Assembly (NCBI GenBank): GCA_958299035.1
Contig: CATQJL010000001.1
Span: forward strand, 31,545,554-31,609,553
DNA from: Cylicocyclus nassatus
Lineage: Eukaryota > Nematoda > Chromadorea > Rhabditida > Strongylidae
Reading direction: 5' to 3'
Length of the DNA stretch: 64,000 nt
Below the pieces are notes generated by a model. The model ran no database searches. It was given only the letters and a program-made list of their open reading frames with translations, and had not been told where the DNA came from. Below, in pieces: positions 11,297-22,199 of this stretch. A program made the position numbers and the translations under genes. Positions within the stretch are counted from its first letter, which is position 1. Every line of letters begins with the position of its first letter.

Positions 11297-12129
11297 GTGA
11301 TTCATTAGCATAATCCTTTTTTTGTTCAAGGCGTTGGTACTTTTTTTTTCAGTCAGTCTTTTAAAATTTTGCCAAGTAATTTGATTTCTAAAGTTCTTGA
11401 GAAGTCGCAGATCGCACCAAACACTGCAAAGTCTTCAAAATGCTCAGTTTCAACACTAGATTATGAGGGAAGATTTTGAAACTTAAAGGCAGTGTCCGGG
11501 CAAAAAGTCGATTTTGAGATTTTGTGCTTACCCGGGCCTATTCACTATGCTGAATTCGAAAATCCATATTGAAAAGCGCAAAAACAGCAAAAAAGGGCTC
11601 TAACGCGGAAGGGAAATCGAAAGTGGGTGGGGTCTTCCCCATTGTGAATTTCGCAGTCTCAGCTTCTGGAGCGATCACCCCAATTCCTCTAGCGCCCTGA
11701 GATCTCCATCGGCCAGGTGCGAATGCATGACTTGGAATCGGAACCGAAAAGATCGCTCTGGAAGCTGCGAGCGGGAAAACACAGTGGGGAGGACCCCGCC
11801 CACTTGCTGATTTCCCTCCCGTGTTGGAGCCGTTTTTCGCCGTTTTCGCGCTCTTCAGTGTGCATTTTCGGATTCGGCGTAGCGAATAGGCCCGGGTAAG
11901 CAGAAAATCTCAAGATCGAGTTTTTGCCCGGACACTGCCTTTAAGTTTCAAAATCTTCCCTCATAATCTAGTGTTGAAACTGAGCATTTTGAAGACTTTG
12001 CAGTGTTTGGTGCGATCTGCGACTTCTCAAGAACTTTAGAAATCAAATTACTTGGCAAAATTTTAAAAGACTGACTGAAAAAAAAGTACCAACGCCTTGA
12101 ACAAAAAAAGGATTATTCTAATGAATCAC
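11297..12129. repeat. Perfect ~185-bp-arm palindrome around a TTAA MITE
   Basis: Arm 11297-11482 and arm 11945-12129 are reverse complements, with about one indel in a T run and one substitution. The dyad centre of these outer arms coincides with the TTAA target of the inner element. Removing that element and one TTAA gives an uninterrupted palindrome ..TTTTGAAACTTAAGTTTCA... Confidence 0.9.
11483..11944. mobile_element. TTAA-flanked MITE at the centre of a palindrome
   Basis: TTAA lies at 11483-11486 and 11941-11944. The inverted repeats are AGGCAGTGTCCGGGCAAAAA and its inverse. The body is related to the 4743-5159 element (shared ..CGAAAATCCA(C/T)ATT.. segment and fold-back design). The inner arms have diverged clearly, whereas the outer flanking arms have not. 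Confidence 0.8.
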
Positions 12130-12955
12130 TGCCATTAAGTGCGTCATTGTGCACTGGTAAAAAAATTGAGAGCTAGTGCGAGTTTATCCGCAAGTTTCAC
12201 GTATCTCGCCGAGAAATACAAAAGACAGAAAGAGAAAGAAAGTCGCATTGAATGGTACTTGAGCTGTTCACCATTTCATGTTCTATGAGATTGAAACAGG
12301 CCCAGTATTAAATTTGATTACCTCAAAAGACAAATTTTGAAATCCTGAAAAACAGGCAAATAGATCTACAAAAATCACTTCATTTAGCATACGAGTTGCC
12401 TTATCTGGGCTACTAAAACTCCAAAAGTCTCCAAGTTTGGAATGGTGAAACAAAGGGTTGTAAATTTTAGCGATTATCTCAGCGATATCTTTTAGCTGTT
12501 AAACCAAGATTGGCGAAATGATAATGAAATACAACTGTCAGCCAAGATTAATAGATAGTCGAACATGGATGACTATCTCAGCATTCTCTCAGCGAGCAGT
12601 CAAAAAGTAGCAGTTGGAAGGAGGAGGAAATTGTCCGAAGTATCTGGTTTTCTTTCTACCGTAATTACTGGTAAATTCAAAAACTTACGAAACTTTTGCA
12701 CCAACCTATTATATCTGATGAAGCATTCTGGTTGAGACACGTGATAGCCAAGCTAAGGCATTTTTATGACCTTCATATACGAGATCTTGATGCTGCTTTA
12801 TTTCTGTTGCGACTATACATAGTATAGCAATAATTCATACCTTTTATGCTCTCCGATTTTTCGTCGAAGTGTTGTTGGCATGGGTAGAATGAACAAAACC
12901 CTACGGTGGATTCGACGTTATTGCAACGCTATGAGATTGTTATTGTATCATTGTA

Positions 12956-13788
12956 TTAGGTTGGTTCATAATTAATGCATGTTTTTCCCACCTTTTCTTC
13001 CAAACGCTAGTTTTCAATCAAAAATCGTTTTTTTCTAAAACCATCTAAACTATCGGAAAGCTCGTTTCTTCTATTTTCTGAAATATACTTTTGTTTTCGG
13101 CAATTTTTGTCCAGACCGAAGTTCCTTGCCTTCAAAGGTGAGGAACTCAAACTTGAAATTTTTCCCCTTCGTTCGACTTGCTCTAAATCCATGAAAAATG
13201 CTCAAATTTGTTTCAAAAAATGTGTGTTCTAATTGCTAAGATTTGTGCTACAAATGCTTACCAAGGCTAAATTTTTAAAAAATCTTGAGCCGAGAAGCTT
13301 TGACTCAAACTTAGCTGAATGCTGGGATCACTTGGAGCTTTATAAAATGCTTACATGGATTCTCCTCGTTTTTTAAATTAGAAAAAGTTGGAGAATTCAA
13401 AAAAATACAGCTCTTTGCCTTCTCTAAATTGCAGGAGAAAATGGTACTTTTTGCTTTCTTGGCAATATTTTTTCGCAAAAAATTTTGGTAAGAGCCAAGT
13501 TTCACGCTGCTGTTGAACCGATCATCGGCACAATGAGCAAAGTTTGCTTCATTCTAGTCCTTTTGAGAATAAGTTATGCTCTTTCAAACTAGAGCTTCCC
13601 AGAAAAAATTCTCGGTAATTTTTGAGCCAAAAAATCTTCGCGTGGTGAGTACAATCACCCAAAAGTATAGCTAAAAGTTTGCTGTTTACAACAGTTTTTG
13701 ATGCGGTCAGAAAGATTGTTTCGGAAAAGAATTATCTTCATTATAAGTGGAAGTTGAGAAAACGTGCATTAATTATGAACCAACCTAA
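12956..13788. mobile_element. Mariner-type MITE, 833 bp
   Basis: The terminal inverted repeats start TTAGGTTGGTTCATAATTAA and extend about 27 bp, flanked by TA at 12954-12955 and 13789-13790. The interior has only short ORFs (60-64 codons, minus strand) without transposase motifs. Confidence 0.8.
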
Positions 13789-13790
13789 TA

Positions 13791-15413
13791 TTACAGTTCA
13801 GTATTCGTTCTTTGTTTACATGATTCGTTTCTCATAGTTGTTTTGTATAAGCAACATTCAACGTCATATGCATCCAAGATCTACAAAAATTTTTGAAGCA
13901 CGTAAGTACCATTGGAACCATTCAGTTTGGGAATAATAAAGCGGAAGGTAATTAATTAGATAAACGTCTTTAGAATTTCCATAATGTGGGAGCAAATCTG
14001 CGCTGTTAGACCATCTACAAAAACCGAGCTCATTGACTTGGCGTTTTGCATAAGTGCATTTATGAAGCGCGAATAATAGGAGATAAAATATTCACGCTTA
14101 CGAGGATGCCATGTCCAACCCTTCGTTTACAATTTTCATCTCTCAAACAGAAATGCTTTTTTGATGGACGCTTAGATGGACTTCTAAAACTTTCTGCTAG
14201 GATCATGATTACCTTGCCCTTCGCTGGTTTATGGTGGTTGCGCGTGGTCGAACATAGTCACGGAGCGACAGTATCGGCTCAGCTGAAATAGCTTGAACCA
14301 GCTAACGCAATTATAACACCCATAGCGTGCTTTGATTGATATAGTGCAAATGACGAGGTGGATGACGCGTAATACTGTAAATGCCTCAAGTTCTGTTATC
14401 GTGTGACAAGTAAGACACTAGTTCACTCATGCAGTGCCGAATAATACCTGATCCATGACGAAAAATGCCAACCAAATAAGCTAAGCGCGTCGAGACTGGC
14501 GAATTGAAGGATGAAAAAAAGACTTCACAGGAAGGATGACGATGTACGCAATAGTACAAGAGTACTCTACAGTGTAGAACGATGATTGTAGTCATGCATA
14601 CAAAAATGATGACAAGGCATGTATAACTGGTAAAGCTGGTCTACAGTAGCTTACCTTTGAGTGAGGCGTTAAGAAGAGAATAGAGTACAGGAATGATATC
14701 CACAAAAGTCCAAAAAATGGACTTTTTGCGAATGAAACGCGAATAAAATGGGCGTAGCCCATACGGTACGATAAGATACATACCGCATTAGCAAATTCAT
14801 TTATTCCATACAACAATGCTCTAGCAAACCCATTTTGAGCTTGTTTCCCGTTTACTCATCTTGTAAACTTATTTTCACCCCACTAGTCGATATTCAGCAA
14901 AAACTGGCCTATCACAACCTTAGTTGTGGATATTCTATTTTCTCCGTCCCTTTACATCTCATAAAATGCCACCTTTGCTTTTCAAAACTTCTACTATGAG
15001 TTTGCCCCAAATCAAAGCTGTAAACTGCACAACCGCGAGAAGCAATTTTTTGCTAAATATACTTGCACTGTAAAAAACGCTAAGATTTTCTATCTGACAA
15101 AGAACACCTTATACATACAACCCAAGTTTCTGTCATGAAATCAGGAAAATCATAGATTTACAGAAAGATTGATGGCATTGCAAATGCTTCGCTTTAGATC
15201 TTTTTTCTTTTTTAACACTAATGTTCAACTGAAACTCTAATCAGCTTTCAACTCCAATCAAATGAACAACTTATAAACCATCTCAAACAGCCTAATAGGA
15301 ATAGTGCAAAAAGCCTTTTTTCTTCTAAGCATTTTTTTCTCACAAATTTTGTGGAATTCAAAATGGTCGAGCAAATTTTCAATCTGGAGAAAATTTTATA
15401 ACTTCCCTCTTAA
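13791..15413. other. No feature seen
   Basis: 1.6 kb of AT-rich sequence. ORFs up to 81 codons on both strands, none with a recognisable domain or splice context. No terminal repeats found by eye. Confidence 0.45.
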
Positions 15414-15424
15414 TTGGTGATTTG

Positions 15425-15990
15425 CAATACCGCTCTCAGAACGTGCAAAATTTCCGTGAATGTCGCGGAAACCCCGGAAATCCGCGAAGGACCGCGAATT
15501 TTTCGGAATTTCGCGACATTCCGGGAATGTCGCGAAATTTTCGGAATATCACGACATTTCCGGAATTTCGCGACATTCCGGGAAATTTGCGGAATTTTCG
15601 GAATATCGCCATAACTTCCTTCGGAATGCATAAATTCTGGATCTGAAACAAGGGTTATACTCAGCTCACTAAGGCGAATCTTTTGGTACCTTGCCTTACC
15701 GTAATTCTCGGGACACGATTGGTGCACGGTCTGAGATGAATTTTGGGAGAGGGGAAGTGAACACAATATTTGTGTCCTGTACTCGAACCCACCCCTTCTA
15801 GTAATAAGTACAATACCGCTCTCAGAACGTGCAAAATTTCCGTGAATGTCGCGGAAACCCCGGAGATCCGCGAAGGACCGCGAAATTCCCGGAATGTCGC
15901 GAAATTCCGAAAATTTCGCGGTTCTTCGCGGATTTCCGGGGTTTCCGCGACATTCACGGAAATTTTGCACGTTCTGAGAGCGGTATTGTA
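15425..15990. repeat. CG-rich fold-back element with three ~85-bp terminal units
   Basis: The unit beginning AATACCGCTCTCAGAACGTG and running through CCGTGAATGTCGCGGAAACC occurs at 15427-15510 (+), about 15810-15890 (+) and about 15907-15988 (-). The last two form an almost perfect long hairpin centred near 15899. Between the outer copies, 15490-15605 is a run of short, partly palindromic repeats built on TTTCGCGACATTCCGG. The ORFs here (up to 186 codons, minus strand) simply read through these repeats and are not credible proteins. Confidence 0.75.
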
Positions 15991-16836
15991 TTCAAATTCA
16001 ACGCAAATTTTGCCTTTTTGATGGTTATTTGAGAAAGATTCTTCTTTGTCTAGTCCTCTCTCAGAGAGCCAAGCTTTCAGGAGCTGTACCTGAACTGATT
16101 ATGAGTCTGGTCGTAAAAATTACGCAAAAGTCTTTATTCTCCAAAAAGATCTGCGAAAGTTTCCTTCATGGCAATACTTCATATGTTATGTGACAGTCTT
16201 CAGTATTCACTGAAACGAAAAACGAAAAATTTGTTCTACAAGAAGAACACTTTTAATCACTGTTTTTCTTGACAAGAGTACGGCAAAGGCAGACAATCTA
16301 GAGCTGCGATGTTTTTTGGGCACGAAACAATGCTATTTGAAAAATTCCGTAATAAGGAGATTTGCACAATGACACTTTCACGATATTTTGTTTCTTGCAT
16401 TTCCATGCGAGATCAAAGCGTAAGCAACGTACGGACTATTGCTTTGTAGGAATCAAAGTTACTGGCACTAGCTAGTGGCTTCAGTATATTTTGCGATCAT
16501 ACTCCAAATATGAGTTTTGAGGCTCTGTCTTTGAAGCTAAGTCATTCGAAAGTCAACAAAAGTAATTTTTCTATAACTGTCGTAAAACGCGAGCCTTTTC
16601 TACTTTTTTTTCCTACACAACACGAATTTAGGTTTAGGATTTGATATTAGAAGAATGAATTTATTGAATCACGCAGGCATTTTCGCATCAATCTAATGTT
16701 TGAAAGCAGTCAAGTTTGTTAGTAGAAATATGTATGAATGAGTTCTACTTTTCTCGGTGATTTTTGTAGCATTTGAATGAGTTTGGAAGGAAAACATATT
16801 TACTTCATAAAGAAGATGACATTTTCCTCGTTTACA
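15991..16836. other. No feature seen
   Basis: AT-rich sequence, no ORF of interest, no repeat recognised. Confidence 0.45.
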
Positions 16837-16838
16837 TA

Positions 16839-17871
16839 CAGTGCTGGCCATAATTATAAAGACACTCTAGAAACTGTCCTAATTTGCGTTTTTGTTGACG
16901 AATCTGTCTGGAACTTTGCTGTTTAGTGCGCATGTCAGCTTAACATGATCCCTCAAAACGGCTTCCGATTTTGTTGAGTTTGAATGGAGAAACCTAAAAA
17001 TATTCGAATAACCCCTACCGAAAGCTGAACAAAATTATAAAGACACCTGGGCCGGTAGTAATCTACCCCACCTGGTGGCATCAAAGATGCCGGCAAGTAG
17101 GCCGACATCGCGGGGAAGTTGCCATCTTCGGCGGCAGCTCGCGCGTTGAATTTTGATGACGCAGACAGCCGCAAAATTTCAACCTCGCGCGCGGTTGAAC
17201 CTAGTTAACTTGAAGTGTGCCACCACGTTAACCATTCGACTATTCGGTCAGCCGTTATCGTTTGCACCAGCAATAGGAGAATAGGAGGAACGCGTCGGTA
17301 AATGGCTGCCTGTAAGAGGGATCGATACATTGCGTGAGAGACTTTGACCTGAAAGAACAGCTGATTGATATATGAGCAAGAGAGGGGCGAAATCGGTGCA
17401 AAGGAGATTCAGAAAGGATTGCCAAAAAAAGATGGTGTTCTTTATGATTCTAAGGCATTACTGAATTTTTTTCTCTGTAAGAAAATCGTCGTTTTAAAAA
17501 AGAAAAACTCATTTAATGAGAAAAATGATAGTTTTTCGATGAAAAGTAGAATTTTTGATTTTTTCGCCTGACGTAAATTGTGTGATATCGCCGCAATTCG
17601 CAAACTCGCAGACGCCGTCGGCAAAAAATTTGTAAAGTCAGGATATGCGATAGTGTTCAAAAAAACCCAGGTGTTTTTATACTTTTGTCCAGCTTTCGGT
17701 AGGGGTTTCCTAGGTTTCTCCATTCACACTCAACAAAATCGGAAGCTGCCTTGAGGGATCATGTTAGGCTGACATGCGCACTAAACGACAAAGCTTTAGA
17801 CAGATTAGTCAACAACAACAACGCAAATTAGGACAGCTTCTAGAGTGTCTTTATAATTATGGCCAGCACTG
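16839..17871 (+). mobile_element. Tc1-like element with ~200-bp inverted repeats, internally deleted
   Basis: The termini CAGTGCTGGCCATAATTATA and its inverse are flanked by TA. Inverse similarity runs about 190-230 bp at each end (16839-17065 and 17665-17871), including the internal motif ATTATAAAGACACC near 17035 and TTTTATACTTTTGTCC at about 17675. This resembles the IR/DR arrangement of some Tc1 elements. The middle (17170-17640) has only remnants that might read DLKEQLIDIYEQERGEIG, not an intact transposase. Confidence 0.8.
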
Positions 17872-17873
17872 TA

Positions 17874-19060
17874 TTACCATGAAACGGGCTAGGGAATACA
17901 CTCTTACAAATTCACAATCAAAAATAAACAAAAAGGTCAAAAATGGACTTACAGTTACTCCCAGCCCATCTGATTACTTGAAGTAAAATGGGCTTATCAG
18001 AAAAGTAGGGAGGAATAAACATGGAGGTGAACTCCATTTTAGCTCATTTCAAATTAGACTTTTGACGTCATCTTCCGCGAGCGATAGCTCAAGTAAGCAT
18101 GAATCATTTTCATCTCACCGTTTTGCCTCATGGTTGCAATGGGGTGAAAAATTTTGGATATCGCAAGCGAGAGGCGATTTCCACCAGTTTCTGTCGCGAA
18201 CGAATAAAAACTAAGAATTCCATTTTCCTCCATCATGGGCTTTCATGGATATGGTTTGAGGAGAGTACGGTCTAGAATACAAGAGAAGTAGAGTTGTACC
18301 CTAAGGCGATTGGCTACTACCGCGTCATGCGCTCCGTGCATAACATTTCGCCCGCGAGCTGTTTGCGCGCCAGTGTAGCATACGCTCAGCTTATCTGGGA
18401 CCGCTTTTGTCATAAATTAGAGTAACCCTCTGCCCTCTCTCACTCCCTGTGTCACATCATCCACATGTCGTGGATTGGCGCGGCCGCCTCTCTTCGGGCT
18501 TGCGCCAAGTCTAGGGGCTCCTCCGTTCAGCATTCCAGCAGTAAATGGTCTGTCAGAAGTGTACATTTATTCCATGGGTGTTTCTTTGCCTTTTGCCTTT
18601 TTCAAAGGTTCCTTGTCATGAGAATTGGCGTGCAAAGAACCAGATGGATCGAAACGCGTTGGCTCAACCACGCTACGAAAAGCCTTCCAATATGCTTTTG
18701 TACTGGTGTATTTTTTTATAGCTGGGAAGACCTCGCCCGGTCCCTGTCAACACGAAAGCTCACCATTCCGTGTTACTTCGACTCAACATTTTCTATCCGT
18801 CAACTTCCAGCGCCTCACCTCAAAAATTGCGATTAATCGACGGAAGTGAACAGTGCCTAAGTTTGAAGGATGTGTTTGTAATAGCATGCGTACGCCTGTG
18901 CCAACTCTCAACGACGTAGCACAGCGATTGCATCAAATTTATAGAATCGATCTACAGTAATCAACATGCTTTAACTCGCTGTACCAGCTCCTAGCTTCAA
19001 GCTCAGAGTAAAAAAATCATAACAATCGATATAAATCGGCAATAAAAATTAGCCTATGCC
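17874..19060. other. No supported gene
   Basis: The longest plus-strand ORF, 18465-18836 (123 codons), overlaps another open frame (18625-18849) and has no domain I recognise. The surrounding DNA shows no terminal repeats. Confidence 0.35.
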
Positions 19061-19110
19061 ATCCGTGTACACACAAATACATACACATACACATACACAT
19101 ACACTTACAC

Positions 19111-19149
<39 letters not shown>

Positions 19150-19202
19150 TACGCATACGCATACACACATACACATGCACACGTACACGCATACACATCA
19201 AC
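19061..19202. repeat. (CACATA)n microsatellite
   Basis: Imperfect hexamer array ACACATAC.. with CACA and GCATAC variants, about 140 bp. Confidence 0.95.
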
Positions 19203-19270
19203 ATACGTCCCTAATCAAATTGTTCCCTTCTATTATGATGCTTCTGTGAAGAATTATCTTATTGTTGGTA

Positions 19271-19922
19271 CAGAATGTCCCAAAAAGATGTGCCCACTCA
19301 ATAACTCTCTTGTCATGAAGACTTTTGACAAGCTTTTGTTACCATATTGTAGAGCCTGACCGAATTTAGACTTACAGAATAAAGCAAATCATCGGTGTTT
19401 CTTTAACTGTAAGATTACGATAGAACTTTAAAGAGGGTTTTGGACCACGGAGGGTCAGATTTCGACTCAGAAAATAAACAAAACATTCTGAAACCTTTGA
19501 CACTGCTAATTGGAGTGCTGATTTTGAATATGAAGTTTGCATCCTATTAGAATGCTCCCTCGAAAAGTTATGCCAGGCAATAGCAGCCAGTTTTTCGATG
19601 TTGCAAAATTGTGGTCACACTATCAGTAAGGTCTACAATCTTGTACAAAGTTGATTATTGATCGCGGGTTCACGAAAACTCTTTAACGCAAGTTTTTAGA
19701 TTTTTTTTGGAAATTTTTTAAAACAACAGCTTTTTCGCAGTGCGTGTTTTTCGCTTTCCCATATGCCAAAAGTTTCTAATGTAATCTTACACTTATAAAC
19801 GCTTGGTGCTTCGCTCTATACCGTTTGAAGCCAGCTCTATAAGAGAGTATCTTTATCGAAAGGCTTAATAACAAGAGGGTTATTGACAATTAAACACTAG
19901 GAACATCTTTCTGGGAAATCCT
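19271..19922. mobile_element. Diverged second copy of the TA-type MITE seen at 145-823
   Basis: It begins CAGAATGTCCCAAAAAGATG and shares the following ~110 bp with the first copy (TAATAACT/..GTAGAGC.., ..TTTAGACTTACAG). It ends with the inverse pattern AACATCTTTCTGGGAAATCC. More decayed than the first copy. Confidence 0.65.
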
Positions 19923-20120
19923 GAATAAGTTGCGAATAACAGGTTTTGGTATGTAATTACTATTATCGAAAATTGAGCCGTTTTTATCAATTAGGCTGCG
20001 TCCATACCAATCCGGAAGTTCAAGAACAGTTTCAGCGCAGCGCTCAAACTGAGCGCTGTGGTGGAACTGTCCCCTGATTACGAAGTCATTATGAAGCAGC
20101 CTTAACAAGATAAGGAGGCG

Positions 20121-21609
20121 TTGGTAACCGCAATTCCTAAAGGTTCTAACGCTAAGCTCCTTTCGAGCTTTCGGCCTATTAGCTTGGTACCTACTGCAGC
20201 GAAAGTAATGGAGAAAGTAGTGCGTGATAAACTTTCGAACTACTTTGCTAAATTCACTGTAGTTTCCGCTAGTCAGCAGGGTTTTATGGCGGGATCCTCT
20301 AAAATGAGGATCCCGCCGACTCCGTTTTTGATTAGAATCTGGCACTTAAAGGCAACTCGTCATTAATATGGATTTGTCTAGGGCATTCGGTAAAGTGAAT
20401 CGTATGGTACTTTTGTCAAAATTAGAGAGTCTTGGCTTGAGCGGAAATTTTTTGAAATGGCTAAAATCTTATTTGCACAACAGAGGAATGACGGTTCGAA
20501 TGGGGCACTGCAGATGATATAAAAATTCATGGATTCTATAATCCTGATAATAAAGTCAAGGCCAGATGCGGAATGGAAGCTTCCCTTGAGAAAATGATGC
20601 GCTGGGCGGCTTGTTTAGGCATTTCAACTTGCAAAAAAGTTTTGTCATGCATTTTGGTGATCTCGAAGTTCCAACCTATGAAATGAATGGAAGCAGGCTT
20701 AGAAACTGTTCTACCGCCAAAGATCTGGGAGTTTTGATTGATTCCGACCTAAATTTTTCTGGTCATATTGACAATGTTGTAAACAAAGCTTGTTCGTAGT
20801 TTCCATGTGCTCTCTTCTTTGAACCTCGGGTTTCAGTTGAAATGGTGTTGACAATGTACCCCGCCCTTTTCTGGCCAGCAAAAGGCGGGGTACATTGTTG
20901 TCACCACCGTTGGGAAAACATGGAGTCGAGGCGCATAAAAGTGACGGTTTTGATGTAAAATGCACGATATCAGCATATGAGACGGAAATTTCGGCAAGAA
21001 AGACATTAGAGGCAGCACGGATATCGCCGGAAATCCGGGGATGAATAATAGAAATGAATGCTTGACAATGACCAGTGACCTCTTGCCCTTCATATCATTA
21101 TGTCATCTATAACCGCAGACTGTATAAATATATATAGCTTTGAGACTCACTGAGCACCCCAGTGATGTCCGTCACAGTCGCGCGGACTACTAACTCCACG
21201 GTGGACTAAAGGTTAGTGACTCCACTTCAGATTGTTTTCCAGCACATTGTACCTAGACGAGGTCTACGCCGCAAGTAAGAGAAGGCGTTTGGTCGTATAG
21301 ACTGACGAATGCAAAACTGCAACCCCTTCCAGGCCTCCGAAGACGACGATACTCGTCGAAACGTTAGACAATAAAGGTCCACCATAAAAACCTCTCTGGC
21401 ACAAAATCAAAATCACAAAGCTTGTTCGGTTTTATTTGCGATTTTTCGTAGCGTGCATACCGACAACCCGATGATTTTCAAACGCCTTTACCGAGCTTAT
21501 GTTTTGCCACATTTGGAATATTGCTCCGTTATATGGAACCCTTTTCTGAAGAAAAATAATGTGAAGCTGAAAAAGTCGAACAAACTTTTACTTGTATTTC
21601 ATATCTGAG
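20121..21609 (+). pseudogene. Reverse transcriptase of a non-LTR retrotransposon, broken
   Basis: The enzyme copies its own RNA at a nicked chromosomal site (target-primed reverse transcription). Segments visible in order are: LLSSFRPISLVPTAAKVMEK and the following QQGF motif (20151-20300); DLSRAFGKVNR, where the family usually has D at the sixth position (20369-20510); an internal deletion; TADDIKIHG carrying the catalytic ADD pair (20516-20545); then KDLGVLIDSDLNFSGHI (20719-20769). After the 618-bp insertion the same frame resumes with RLYRAYVLPHLEYCSVIWN (about 21487-21540), a strong CR1/L2/Rex signature. Frameshifts, the deletion near 20510 and the insertion make it non-functional. A perfect 12-bp hairpin (20288-20317) interrupts the conserved region. 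Family assignment is from memory of motifs. Confidence 0.8.
20797..21414 (+). mobile_element. 618-bp insertion in the LINE, 14-bp target duplication
   Basis: The 14-mer ACAAAGCTTGTTCG occurs at 20783-20796 and 21415-21428, and deleting one copy plus the insert restores the LINE frame. The insert contains a hairpin (20851-20898, stem ACAATGTACCCCGCC) and, near its 3' end, CGTCGAAACGTTAG.CAATAAAGGTCCACCATA-like sequence before an A/C-rich end. Segments at 21170-21215 and 21345-21390 are shared, in the same order, with the palindrome at 27180-27430 (minus strand). The long variable-type duplication suggests a retroposed element, possibly SINE-like or Penelope-like. Confidence 0.75.
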
Positions 21610-22092
21610 ATTTCGTAAAGAACTCTATTTCATGCCGAGCTATGAAAATTGCCTTAAATCTTTGGCAATAAAAAGCTTAAAACATAGACGAATTTTCATC
21701 TCATGGCTGTTGCACTAACCCATATCTTAGCTTGTCTCCAGTAGTCGTTTTTGCTTAGAAATTACTTTAAATCGTTTACAAATCCCTTCCAAGCCGTCCC
21801 ATTTCATTCAACTTTTGCTTGTCCTCATGGTAACCATGTAAGAGGAACCTGAACGAGGTCATCCGCCGAGCACGCATGGATTCGCTCATTCGCTTTGGTG
21901 CTTCCTTAGATTCGCTTGAGAGTGATTTGCTTACGGCTTTCGCACCATGAATTACGCTGTTGAATTAGTGGGTTGCTTGCTGATTTCAAATTGGATCTAC
22001 TCTAGCCGCTGGAGACGTCTATGATAGGCTGTTTTTTCTTCTGTTTCGCTTTTTTCTGCATCAACTACGTTCGTCAGGAGCATTTTTTGAAT

Positions 22093-22098
22093 GCAGAA

Positions 22099-22181
<83 letters not shown>

Positions 22182-22191
22182 ACAAATAAAT
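22093..22191. repeat. (AAAT)n microsatellite, LINE tail
   Basis: About 25 tetramers, nearly perfect, with one C near the 3' end. Confidence 0.95.
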
Positions 22192-22199
22192 CGTCAAAT

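Larger units (their letters stand above)
11168..12708. mobile_element. Mariner-type MITE, expanded by nested insertions
   Basis: The ends are TAGGTCGGTGCAAAAGTTTT and the inverse of TAGGTTGGTGCAAAAGTTTC, the classical mariner terminal motif. Inverse similarity continues through AGTTTTTTGAATCCACC and ACGGTAGAA. TA is present at both ends. No transposase remains. It contains the palindrome at 11297-12129. Confidence 0.75.
20121..22192 (+). mobile_element. 5'-truncated CR1/Rex-like LINE with (AAAT)n tail
   Basis: The element contains reverse transcriptase fragments in order and a C-terminal region typical of the CR1/L2/Rex group. It ends in a run of about 25 AAAT units (22093-22191) that follows the last coding-derived segment directly, so the microsatellite is best read as the LINE's own 3' tail. 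It is interrupted at 20796/21415 by a 618-bp insertion. The 5' end is lost or unrecognisable before about 20121. Confidence 0.75.

Noticed and set aside
15410..15970. 186-codon minus-strand ORF as a protein
   Set aside because: It reads through short palindromic CG-rich repeats. Repeated peptides arise in several frames of both strands.
18465..18836. 123-codon plus-strand ORF as a gene
   Set aside because: Cysteine/serine/phenylalanine-rich with no domain, and a second frame is open over its 3' half.
19890..20345. 151-codon minus-strand ORF
   Set aside because: It is the antisense shadow of the plus-strand reverse transcriptase fragment.
22093..22191. (AAAT)n as a telomere-like or independent satellite
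   Set aside because: It directly follows the LINE's 3' region, so a retrotransposon tail is the simpler explanation.
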